In this document: positions 28,501-38,900 of the stretch, one piece after another
Layout: every line of letters starts with the position of its first letter
Numbering within the stretch: the stretch's first letter is position 1
Assembly: GCA_033675545.1 (NCBI GenBank)
Contig: JAWDGP010007289.1
Location: 843,501 to 907,500, forward strand
Source of the DNA: Elysia crispata
Lineage: Eukaryota; Mollusca; Gastropoda; Plakobranchidae
Direction of reading: 5' to 3'
Length of the DNA: 64,000 bases
Position numbers and translations under genes: made by a program
The notes under the pieces: model-generated
What the model saw: only the letters and a program-made list of their open reading frames with translations
Databases searched by the model: none
What the model was told of the DNA's origin: nothing

Positions 28501-29422
28501 AGTAGGGGAAAAGAAAGTTAAGAGAATATGTGATATCAAGCAATTCATGTGAGACGTAATTGTGTTGACTGTTTTATAAATTTGTTGCATGAAGTATCTA
28601 TTATAATATTAGTGATGTTTCTATCATCACAACTGCTTACTCTAAACTCTGAATTTAATAACGAGCCATAAGATTTTAAATCAAGACCTTAAATAACCAT
28701 AATTTAAAAACATGCCATTGTTTTGCTGTGAAAGTTAGGTCTATTTAAACTTCTAATGCAAGACTGGGCATCCAGATTCCATCCCTTCCTTGACCCCGTA
28801 ACAATTGATTACCGCTGCTGCATATCAGGTGGTTCCCAAACTTAACAACCTTGACCATCATAGCTAATTGAGTTATGTAGATATTTGTAATAAAAAGATA
28901 TTGCAACAATAGAGTTTGATTGTCATTCATACATGTGTTTTTCCTACTTAAAACATAAACCTCACCTCAATGTCGATATGTGATAACAGGCAAAGGACAT
29001 CGGTGGTAAAAAGGCTCTCGTTGTTTTCTGATACACACTTGATACTAAATAGGGGTGACATAAAAGACTGTCCAGGTGCAGGTATACAAATGCAAAAATA
29101 TAAAAGAAATTCCCTACACTTAATTAGACTTACACATGCACAGATACACTCAAAGCATGGACCATATGCTTGAAAGTAAACAATAGCTTTCAAAATCAAT
29201 TGCTATTAATCTGTGCTCGTAAGGAGTTTAAACAAATTTTAAAACTTACATTAAAATTTTATAGCTTGATCATAAAAATTAAAGAAAACATATAGTCTTC
29301 TGAGCAAAATAGTTTCAATTTTTCCCTTTCCTGTATTTTATTTAAATGAATAAGTATTTTATGTTTATGAAATTATGACCTAACTAAAGACTTACCAATC
29401 CCTTGATGCAAGCATTGGACAT
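15844..29422 (-). CDS. BBS12: BBS12, chaperonin-like Bardet-Biedl protein, 10 exons
   Basis: Group II chaperonin-related subunit that, with MKKS and BBS10, helps assemble the BBSome of primary cilia. Exons (minus): 29396-29422, 28966-29067, 26741-26866, 24499-26357, 23800-23968, 23431-23577, 23050-23217, 19623-19739, 17381-17555, 15844-16388. All are GT-AG with consistent phases, giving 1144 residues. Recognisable blocks are FMSPLFSIK, TGSKTLLFM (cf. TGTSTLLFL in human), DKPFAEFN at the exon 4/5 joint, NPVSACIAEEKLWKCLNRL, the chaperonin-type LPGAG at residues 941-945, and a C-terminal ASWEAAIDVVSLL...IITG. Exon 4 (residues 86-704) holds a long acidic, Ser/Asn-rich stretch absent from the roughly 710-residue vertebrate protein. 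Exon 1 encodes only nine residues (MSNACIKGL); its ATG and donor fit, but this start is the least certain part. Introns carry a Tigger relic, a SINE and a GC-rich insert. Confidence 0.9.
16935..17240. repeat. GC-rich insert in a BBS12 intron, unclassified
   Basis: A stretch of about 300 bases, clearly richer in G and C than the surrounding AT-rich intron. It contains an imperfect tandem pair (GATTGGGATGTGC... then GATCAGGATATGC..., each followed by TGCCGCA- or TGCGGCA-like words). It has no open frame and no recognised RNA gene. It may be an unrecognised repeat or a foreign insertion. Confidence 0.4.
19405..19514. repeat. (AAT)n / (ATG)n microsatellite
   Basis: About 110 bases of AAT repeat interrupted by a short ATG/ATGATG section, in a BBS12 intron close to the 3' end of the exon ending at 19623. 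Poly-isoleucine open frames on both strands are artefacts of it. Confidence 0.95.
20366..20440 (+). mobile_element. Possible tRNA-derived SINE head
   Basis: The words GGGCTGAGTGGTAGGG and GTTGGGCTTTGAAAAGGTGG resemble the D-arm/A-box and anticodon-arm part of a tRNA gene. A canonical B box (GGTTCRANNCC) is not visible, so this could be chance. It lies in a GC-richer stretch (20100-20640) that I cannot otherwise assign. Confidence 0.3.
20620..22760 (+). mobile_element. Decayed Tigger/pogo DNA transposon
   Basis: The element lies in the BBS12 intron between exons 23050-23217 and 19623-19739, antisense to the gene. It contains a transposase coding region (20650-21744), a non-coding 3' part, and a right terminal repeat that reads on the minus strand TACAGTAAACCTCGGATATG, ending at 22760 in a TA. 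No matching left terminal repeat was found, so the left end is missing or too diverged. The left boundary given is approximate. Confidence 0.8.
20650..21744 (+). pseudogene. Tigger-type (CENP-B/DDE) transposase, broken
   Basis: A CENP-B-type DNA-binding half (ASVGWIERWKRRHDI near 20780) is followed by a DDE catalytic domain. The first Asp lies in FNEDKTSILY, where most relatives have NADETGL, so the residue after the Asp is changed. The second is in VDDCPAHP, and the third in LPNTTSHLQPCDQGII. The N-terminal psq/HTH part is absent. Coding continues across at least two frame changes, one near 20715 and one near 21070-21090, and a stop precedes 20720. It is therefore a dead copy. Family membership is clear from the ordered motifs, but the exact Tigger subfamily is not. 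Confidence 0.88.
27785..27937 (-). mobile_element. tRNA-derived SINE
   Basis: Read on the minus strand it begins GGAGACCACATAGCTCAATA, with an A-box-like TAGCTCAATAAGTAGAG and, about 45 bases later, a B-box-like GGGTTCAATACC. About 85 further bases form an unrelated body. This is the tRNA head plus body layout of a SINE. It lies in BBS12 intron 2. The body end is approximate. Confidence 0.7.
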
Positions 29423-30763
29423 ATCATACTATCTGTTTCAAAGACAAGAAAAAAGGATGGTAGTTTATAAACTCTTGTGAAAAGGAAAAAAGAGGAAAGA
29501 GGATAAGTATTATACTCATAGAATTTAGAGATTTTGCAGACAAGTCTAAAAATATATTTTTAACCCTAGTCCTGAGCACCCATTATATTTAAGCTTTGCC
29601 CTAACGATAACCTGGACCCTGCAGTGCCATTAAATATATGGGCTGAGGTTCCGAACCGGGAGCTGCGGCGCCATTATTATCAATAGTTGACTGGCGGACC
29701 TGTTTGAAACGTCATCATCTTCTAAACGCCCCATCTCATATACTCTGTAGACTTTATATCTTTTCTAAGAGTATCAACCAATGAAAAGGTGACAATTTCT
29801 CCCTGTTTGAACTACTGGGAGGCGATCGAGAGCCCCTGAGGTGTGAAGAACAAATTGCAATTCAGGCACATCTGTCGGGACCATGTTACGAGATGGGTAG
29901 TTGATGTTACTGATACATGGAAAACCGGCTTCCTTCGCATGTGGTTGTTACAGAGACCGAAGAGCAAATAAAAGAACTAGACAGCAGTGACTTTACCACA
30001 TGGCCCTTCCCTTCCCCCTTACTTGCCCCCACCCCATCCCCAATACAGAGTCCTGACAATGACTTGGCATGACCACTGCCCCCTCCCCCCAGATTTCCTC
30101 GAATCATGTGGATTGCAGTTAGTAGTGGTGTTTATTATAACGTAACGTGATTGGTCAACTTTTGTAATAGCATTAGACCAAACGAATCTTATTACCAGTC
30201 AGTCACACCACAGCCTCTTGTCACTGTAAAGCCGAGTAAGAAAGGGAGGAGTTTACTGAAGTGTCAAGAAAGGCATGAGTTGAGAGCGTGGTGTGTGTGT
30301 AGGGTAAAAAGCTTTTGCCTTTGTTGTTGGTGAGTTTGATATTCTGTCAGCTGTCACTATGTGTCCAATGGCAAGAAAGTATAGGCTGGCAAACAGATTG
30401 TTGAGCAAATTTTTTACTTGATGTCTCACAAGTTGTAAGAGACAATGATTATGGGAGCACCTGATAAGCATCGAGGAACGACCTTGCTGCTTGGTCTGAT
30501 TGTCTCCTTTCTCCTCTATTGTCTCACCTACCACCCCACCCCACTCTCTGTGCTTAGTTATAATAGAACAACATTGTACCCGTATTTAGTTGTACATCTA
30601 TCTATGTAGTTATGGAGATGTACTTTCTTTGAACAAAAGGACTACGCACTAACTCTTGTGGCTTTAGCATAGATGAAAGATCGAACTAGACTCTAAGTTT
30701 GCTTGATCTAAATGAGTTATAATCTTTTCCAGCTTAGTTTTGCATCCCTGCCACTCTCCTCCC

Positions 30764-30768
<5 letters not shown>

Positions 30769-30801
<33 letters not shown>
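30769..30801. repeat. (CA)n microsatellite
   Basis: Perfect CA run of about 16 units in intergenic DNA. Confidence 0.95.
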
Positions 30802-30805
<4 letters not shown>

Positions 30806-31038
30806 TTAATTACGTATGTGTTTACTTTCAGTGCAAATACAAGCTTTCATCAAAGGAATTGTTAATTATTGTAAACTAAAAATATCGTATCCAATGAACC
30901 TCTCTTTGAAAACTTATTTTTCTCCACGCCTACGTCTGTAACTCGTCTTTTCTTAAACTCTTAGAACCATGAAACATATTTAAATAAAGTTGTCACGTTT
31001 GAAAAAATAAGTGTAACTCTGTTTTGGCAACAAAAGTC

Positions 31039-31075
31039 TATCTAGACACTTTGTTTTAAACAAAGTGTCTAGATA
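31039..31075. repeat. Perfect palindrome, 18-base arms
   Basis: Left arm TATCTAGACACTTTGTTT, one central T, then the exact reverse complement as right arm. It lies about 1.6 kb upstream of the BBS12 start. Confidence 0.95.
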
Positions 31076-32397
31076 CGCTCAGTAAAGTCAAACACAGGTA
31101 ATCCTCTCTGCCACTTGCCAAGTCCAGAAGCTAACTGGCCCTGGTAACGGTACAGTTTTCGGCCCTATCTGTGGGTAACCGCGTTAGCAGGATGAGGGTT
31201 AAACTGACTTGCATCATTTGGTTGCTTCAGCAAAAATTTAAAAAACTACTTTTTCCCAAACTTTTTCTGTAAACTTTTAAAAGTAATTACCTAAACTCAA
31301 AGAATTGAGCAAAAACAGAAATAAAATCATGGCTTTATTTGGTTTGGAATAGGCAGCATTGTATGTTTTTTTTTCTTCATCACAAATAATATTTTTTACC
31401 TTGATCACAAAGTAAAAAAAATATGTTTTTCTAAGATACTATAATTCTCTCTTGTTTTAGATACAAATCATAAACTATTTAATTGCACAGCTAGAAAAAT
31501 GAGGATATTTCAACTAAATATAGTTCCAGACATAATTTTCAAACACCTAAAAAAGGAAAAAAAATATTAACACTCTAGATGTGTGCATCATCTAAGTGAA
31601 AGCGCATGTTTGATGATTTTGTCTTCTAAAATGCAATCTACTTCAAGAAAAAAAGTATGTAACTTTCTGACAGAAGTTGAATGACAACACTGAAACTTTC
31701 ATAAAAACTTTCTAGAAAAACACCATTTAGCATGTTGGTGGAGAGCACACAATTTTTTTTTTAATAATGAAAGTTAGTTTTCTGCACAGTTGCACTTCTC
31801 AATGGTAGGTACGATCAGATAAATGCCATCATTTTTGAGGATTGAATTCTAAACCTATTTCTTCCATGCACTGTGCAACTTCTGTTTATTCTGATAGACA
31901 AGTTGCCTTACTATTCTCAATTCTGGAAACGATACAGCCAATGTCTTCAACGACCAAAAAAGAAATTGAGCTGCAAAACATGTGAATATCTTTTACTCCA
32001 GATATTGTGAACAAAATTTTATTTCTTGATCGAGACTAACAAGCCACAGCCTTCTTAGTTCTTGAATAGTCAAAAGTGGGAAAGTGGATTGTACTTTCAG
32101 ATAACATGTAAACCATTGCCATTGGTTAAGCCAATCTCATAAATAAGGTAAAACATGCAAAAGAAAATAAGCAAAATAAAATTCATTGAAAAGCAATCTC
32201 CGAATTTAACTTTTGGCTGAATAATATGTGAGGTATTTATTTCTACGTTGTGTTAGTGAAGTTATAACCTTGTTGGGAACAGATAGTTTACTGAAAATTT
32301 GTGCATCCATTTTTTTTCTTACAAAGATTTGTTTAGAAATCCTAGATAGTTCCAGGTAGGTGTTTGAAACTTTTACCCTCAGAGAAATTGATAAAGA

Positions 32398-32432
32398 TGG
32401 TAGATCTAGATCTAGTCTTCTAGATCTTATAA
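32398..32432. repeat. TAGATCTAGA-rich short cluster
   Basis: Overlapping AGATCTAGATCTAG words. The same motif recurs in degenerate form at 33380-33520 and singly near 18877, 20525 and 22650. It looks like a dispersed low-complexity satellite motif of this genome. Confidence 0.6.
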
Positions 32433-33379
32433 ATGCCAAATGTGTTTGAAGTGTATTGATTATGAAGTTATGATTCTTCATTTGGAAAGACTACCTTTCA
32501 GGTACGGACGGCTTTTTACATAGAAGAAACAGTAGCAACCCTATAGTGTGTTTCCTACTTGGAACTTAGTGTTATAGAAATAAATTAATTTTTCTTCTTT
32601 GTGTAACCCCTTGCAAAAACCAAGCCCAATCTTTTTGTATGGTCCCGATCAAACGAAGCTCTCTTTGGTGTGTAAATTAGTTCGTACCTAAAAGGAACTC
32701 TTTCCCTTCATTTTTACTTACATAAAGCATCTGTAACATTCTCTGAACTAGAGAAGACATCTACAAAAGACATTACCGATCCGATTCTTTATGGTTATTA
32801 CGTTGATCTTAAAGAGTTGGTTTGGCTGATTCAATTTAAGCAAAACTAGCAGAAACATCTCTAAGAATGCTACATGAAGTATTGAGTATGAATTTTATAG
32901 CCGTTTTAGAATTTGTATTCTGAGCAAGTAAAGTGTCTTTCGCCTACTTTTTGTCTTGAATTAATTTGTCCGATCTTTCTGTTTTTGGTGAACGTGATTA
33001 AAATTTTAATAAAATCTTTATCATATAGGCCTACATCAAGTTTGGAAAATTGCAAAGACTTTTTTTTTCATTATTTTATGGAGTAACAAAACATAATAGC
33101 AAGTGTCACAGGGGGGAAAAAGTAGTTACTTCACCGAATACGATTTGTTTTGCAAGCAACTACTATGGACTGTTTGCTAGTTTATTCCTATTTTTAGGAT
33201 GATGCAGTTTCCACAAGTGGTAAGTACTTATGCGCTCTATTTACACATGTAACTCAGCCATCTGAGCCTAGTGTGCGTTTTTTTTTTATTGTGTATTTAT
33301 ATGGATATATGTTTTGGGAACGTTGTAGGACAGTCTCGATTTCCAGCCATAACAGGATGTAAAATAGGCCCTATCTTCT

Positions 33380-33525
33380 ACACATAGATTTAGATCAAGA
33401 TTAGATCTAAATTCTAATTTTCATCCAGATTTTATCTAGATCTATTCTAGATATAGAGATTTACAACCTAGATTTAGATTCGTAAGATATCTGGATCTAG
33501 AGATAATTTAGATTCGCAAGATATC
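33380..33525. repeat. Degenerate TAGATCTAGA / TTAGATTCG array
   Basis: Roughly 140 bases made of GATTTAGAT, GATCTAGAT and TTAGATTCGCAAGATATC-type words, including an approximate duplicate (GATTCGTAAGATATCTGG and GATTCGCAAGATATCCGG). There is no coding potential. Confidence 0.6.
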
Positions 33526-33737
33526 CGGCTGTAGCTCACAAAATATAAAATAACTTATTGCAGTTTTTAAAAGCAAGAGAATAATATCTTCTTAAGTCTT
33601 GGCCACAAATCTTCAAGGAAATGAAGTGCTGAAGATGGAAGCGCTAGATCAATATAATGACTTCGTACTTTGGCTTAATCCTGGCGCTGCACTGCTACGT
33701 TGAAACTATCACTACTTTTGATACTTGACTTACTTTG

Positions 33738-35222
33738 ACTTATCGCCGTTCCGCATCGTAGTCGTCAGACTGCAACGCCTCGGCTGCCTTTTGTATTCCT
33801 GTGCATAGTATCCTCCACTGATCCCTCTGTTCTGCGATCTTTTTCAGGTTTTCAATGTCTTTGAAGGTTTTAAGACCATAAGTATTACTTTCTAATCGGG
33901 ACAAGTCGTTGTTCAAGACCACTGGCAAGGTAGTGATTGGTCTTCCCCTGTATTTGTCCCCTTGTGGGATAAAGAATCCTTCCATGGCTTTATTGGCTGG
34001 GATTTCTCTGTCGCGTCGCAGTATATGTCCGAACAAATGCCATCTGTTTTCCAAAACATACAGGAAAGCGGTCGTTCATTGCATTGCTTGTAGAGAGCCT
34101 TGTTTGTTATCTTTACTGGGTATCTTATCCCAACAACCCGCTTCAGCTGTTTTCTGTGAAACGCATCCAATTTCTTTTCTTCAGCTTGTGTTAGTGCCCA
34201 CGTAGAACAATTGTAAGTTAAGACAGATTTGACAAGTGCTCTATACAGCTTCAGTTTTGTTTTCTTCTTAAGTTTGTCGCCTCTTACCCACACGTTCTGT
34301 AATTTGGCTAGGGCTGCGGTGGACAGTTGCTTTCTTCTCTGTACATCCTCTGTGTCTCCAATTAGGGTTCCGACTTTTTTAGTGTTTTTCCAGCTTTTTT
34401 CATTTCTGTCCAGTATTGTATATTCTGTTTTATCGACATTAACTTCAAGATTGTATCTTTTTAGAACCCTCTGTATCTGTGCTACGTCTATTCTCTCTCG
34501 TGCTATGAAGTCCACATCATCTGCATATGCTATTTCATTGGGAAGAGTCTTTTCGGATTCAGGAAGTATCGGTCTGACTTCTTTGAGAGCATTTTCAAGA
34601 TATACCACAAACAGGATCGGGCTAAGGCTATCTCCTTGAGGTGTGCCTATATTTCTTGTAAATTTCTTTTCCTCTTTTGTTCCTCCTATTCTTATATTTA
34701 GGTAGGTGTTGCTTAGAAGGAACCGCACTAATCTCAGCTCGTCTTCTTCGATGATGGTTTCGAGTATGTTAAGGAGGGTTGCTCTGTCTATTGTGTCGAA
34801 GGCTGCTGACATATCTATCCCAGTAATTGTTATGTTTATCTTTTCTTGTAGTGTCTTTGCGGCCAGCCATTTGTGTGTCCATGCTACGTCTGCTGTACTT
34901 CTATTTGGACGAAAACCGCTTTGACTATGAGAGATGTATTTTTCTACATGTGGTCTTATTCTCTCAAGTACGATAGTTGAAAGAGTTTTTTGGATGGTGT
35001 TTAGCAGTGTTATTGGTCGCAGATTCTTAGGCGGACCTTTTGGTTTTCCTGGCTTTGGTAACGGTATGATTTCGCCCGCGTTGATGTCAAGGATTTCATG
35101 TTTTTCGAAGGACTCGTTAATAATATTTGCAATATAGCTGTCGATCGTCTCTGATCCATATTTTAAAAGCTCCCCTTGAATGCCATCTTTTCCGACTTTT
35201 GATAAGTTCAGCTTTTTTTTTT
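33738..35222 (-). mobile_element. Non-LTR (LINE) reverse transcriptase, 5'-truncated
   Basis: One open frame runs on the minus strand from about 35215 to 33913 (over 430 codons without a stop). It covers reverse transcriptase motifs in order: IIPLPKPGKPKG, LRPITLLNTIQK, SQSGFRPNRSTADV, the catalytic GIDMSAAFDTI, GTPQGDSLSPILF and the active-site YADD box (IAYADDVDF). A thumb/connection part with LTYNCSTWALTQ follows. One frameshift near 34060 then leads into the C-terminal part (HLFGHILRRDREIPANKAM) that ends at 33740. The endonuclease half is missing: the 5' end is cut at an A-rich stretch at 35212-35222, as is typical of incomplete reverse transcription. The clade is not assigned. With so few breaks this is a fairly recent insertion between BBS12 and C1GALT1. 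Confidence 0.9.
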
Positions 35223-35912
35223 CTCATGAATCAAATACTGTCAGCCATATTTCTATGGTTGGGGTAGACTTTTAGGACTGCAAAATTACTGAGTTGAATC
35301 ATCACCCTTTGATTTGACATCTATAGATGATCAACTTCTCAACTAAATCATAATCTTGAGCAAGCAAAAAAGGCAATTCTCAATATCTTGCTCAACTGTT
35401 TTACTGCTGGTGTTAAATTCAGGCTGCTAAGAATCATTAGAATATGACTGAGCAAAGTTCACAAGTTAAATTCCTAATACATATATAACAAAGTTGATAG
35501 CTATTGCAGTGCTCAAGCTGAATTTATGCAATTTAAGAAATATACTTAGCAGTATTCACTTGTAAGGCCAATTTCTAATATTGTGTTATCTAGATTTTGA
35601 GAAAGAGGGATGAGGAAAGAAGAAAGAGAGAATAACACATTCTGCATTAGATTTAGAATTATTAATGCTTATCATTATGTCACCATTTCTATGCCAGTTA
35701 TTCTGTTATTACTTGAGGGCAGAGGTCATGACTTATGATAGACAAACTAAATTAATGTTGGCTGCAATAGATATGAGTGATGCTGCTAACACAAATATTT
35801 AATGATTGCAGAATTTTTGGATGAGATGTAATTTTATAACTCTTTTCTTTCTTGTGATAATTTATGATTTATAATTAGAATGTTTTTATCAGTTGATTGC
35901 AATTCACAGAAG
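35223..35912. other. 5' flank of C1GALT1
   Basis: About 0.7 kb of AT-rich sequence directly before the start codon. It should contain the promoter or a 5' UTR intron. Acceptor-like TTTTTATCAG and GCAATTCACAG lie just before the ATG, so the start may sit near the beginning of an internal exon. I see no promoter element. Confidence 0.4.
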
Positions 35913-38900
35913 ATGGCTTTTCTGACCGGAGTGGGGAAAACCCATGTGACAACTTTATTCATCGGAATCTTTATTGGCATATCAGTCTCCTTCATGTGGA
36001 AATACACAGAATCATCAGGTCGATTATTGTCATACGAGTATTTGCCTATCAGCCCTCACAGTCATGGGGAAAATGACAAGTTAGCTGGACCTAAAGATTC
36101 ACTGGTTTGGGATGACAGTCATTCTCATAGTCACTCAGGTGTGTAAATGAATTTTACAAAGTTTTATTGTCCCTTGTTGCTTCCATCAAAACTCTGTATA
36201 GTTTATAATATCTCTGAAATAAACTGATCAGTCTTACATAGGCATCATCATAAATCTTTAACTATGAATTTGAGACATTCATTGAAGATGTGAATGAAAA
36301 TATTTAAGTCTTAATCGTTATACTTTTTAGTTTTGCGTTGATGTTTGAAATTAAATTCTAGTACAACAAGGTAAGGAATAAAAGTAAGAAATGAAATCAG
36401 AAATGCTTTGGTATATTTTTTAATTAAATAAGCACACAAAATACTTTATAAGTCACAGCTAGGGAAATTAAGTTTCCTGTGCTTCAACTTCATAAATTTA
36501 TTAAGGATAAATTTTAGGGGTTTGGATTGGGAGGGGGGAGGAGGGGGGTGTAGTATGAAGGATAAATGGAAGAATGTCAATTTGCACCGAAAGCCCACTT
36601 TGCAAAAATCACCTAAAAGCTCCTAATTTGAGTTCTATCAAACTTTCACCTTTTACATTATTGTAATTTTCTTACTTTTTTTTCTTTTTTTTTTGTGTGT
36701 TTTAAATCATTAAAGTTATTATGACAAATAAATGTGTATAAAAGCTCCTTAGAACAATAGGAGGCAACAAAAAATGCTGTTTTTCTTTTTTCTTAAAGCC
36801 AGGCTTAAATCATCAACCAGTTTTTTAGGGCATAATTGTATTTTGATGAATGGGAATTAACTTTTGAAGATTTAATTTTGCAGGTGAGAATAGAAGTGTT
36901 GCAAATGATCTCTACAATAAAGTAAGAGTTCTGTGTTGGGTCATGACAAGCCCGAACAATGTAGCTTCCAAAGCAAGGCATGTGAAGGCTACATGGGGTA
37001 AAAGATGCAATATTCTCCTGTTTATGAGCTCTAAAAGGAATGGTGAGCTACCAGCCATTGGATTAGAAGTTGAGGTGAGTCATTGCAATGATGTTTTGAT
37101 AAGAAAATTGAAAGTTTTCCAACATCAAAATTTTTTGTCATTGCTTATATCTTACTAGCAGAGCTTTGGTTGAAAATAACTAGTAAAAAAAAAGCTGGAC
37201 CTGTGTGGAATTTGAACTCTTGACTTCGAGTTGCGAAAGGCATCTACTACCTTACTATCAAGAGAAGCATAGTTTATACTTGATTGCATCTGTTCTCGTT
37301 GATCAGTTTCACAGCAAGTTATTAATTTCATAAAACTGCTCAGCAAAAATTGTGAAATCAAATGGAAAGAATAAAGATGGAGGTATCCAAGACCTGACAA
37401 TATTTTGCATTTCGCAGTAAAACAAGCCACTGCACCCTCCTACAGTACTTAAAACAGAAAGAACTAGCAGAATTGCCACAATGCAAAAAAGTTATCTGAA
37501 AATAATCCCAGTGTACACCTTCCAAACTTGCCCTCTCTTTGAGGAAGCCAGATTTATTACGTATATAATACTGCAGCGAGCATAGTGACCTCCCTTTCTT
37601 CCCACAAGACTGTTGTAACCTAGCATTCCTTAGCCTAGTGTCTGTCCCACTTACACTTTGTGAGTTGAAGTTGTGATTTAATTTACTCCTAAAATACAAA
37701 GAGGCCCGGGGCTAATTTGAATCTCCTAGATCCGAAAGAACTGCTAGAGATAGCCAACTTTGTGGATATCACAATACAGCACAATCACAATATAAGAAAT
37801 TAAACACAGAAGAAAAGATAATCAGGATTGCATCAAGGAAACAGGCGCCATCTATACATAACAATACTTGTCAATTGAGAGCCAAACAGCCGCTTAGCCT
37901 TCACACTTTCTTAATAAGATTAATAAGTGAAGGCAAAATGCTGGGATGAGTAAGAATTGTTATTGCATTGAACAAGCTTGTGTGCTAAAAAGATTGAAAT
38001 GATCATTATTACTTATTTGTTATAATCACCTTTGCACGTACAGGGTTTTTCTGATAAAACATCAGCCTTCATTACATTAAGAAAAATATTCTGTTCTTTA
38101 TTATATTAGAAATATGAATTTAAGTGATGAAGATTCTATCAGCAGGTGTATAATATTAAAACCAGACTAAAATTTAGATAATGAATAAACAAAACCAAAT
38201 GTGATACAGTGGAATCCACTTGAAGTCAACTCGCTGAAAGTCAACTCCTTGCTTGAAGTCAACACCACACTGCTGTCCCTTTTTTTTTTCTTCTTTGTTT
38301 AATTAACTGATTTTCTGATAAAGTCATTGGCTTGGGGACATTTCGCTTGAAGTCAACACCTCATGGTGGATGGGAAAAGATGAAAGGCATGAAAGCAGAG
38401 ATGCATAGGGATGTGTGGGCAAGATATAACTGTTTGTAAACCCAATAGTCAGTAAGTCAATGTGTATTAATAGCATGCTTAACAAGGCCTAGCTATGTTA
38501 GTGTCTTGCGCGATTGTGGTAGTAACAAAGAAAGGTGTGTAGAGCGTGGGGGGTGGGGGGGATGGAGGTTGTGTGTGTGTGAAGAGCAAACAGTGCATTT
38601 ATATCCCCACTGCCACTGGTCTTAACTAATAGCATCCTTTCCAGAGTCTCCAATTATGCTTAACAATTTTTTTTTTGGGAGGGGGGGGGGGTGAAAGCAA
38701 AAAGAAAATAATGATGGTCACAAACCTTATTAAAAGAGGGTAAATCTGAAAAAATATAGCAAGAATTGTAGTTAGGTTTTTATGACATCAACTTTCGGAC
38801 TTGTTTCCTGGAAATGGATAAAGTCAATCTTGCTTAAAGTCAACACTATTTTTGGTCCCAAGGTATTGACTTTAAGCGGATTCCACTGTATATGTTATAG

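Larger units (their letters stand above)
29423..33700. other. Intergenic region upstream of BBS12
   Basis: Expected to hold the BBS12 promoter. A GC-richer part spans roughly 29580-30130. I see no TATA box or other element I can defend, and no coding exon. The stretch also includes a CA microsatellite, a perfect palindrome and a cluster of TAGATCTAGA words, listed separately. Confidence 0.5.
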
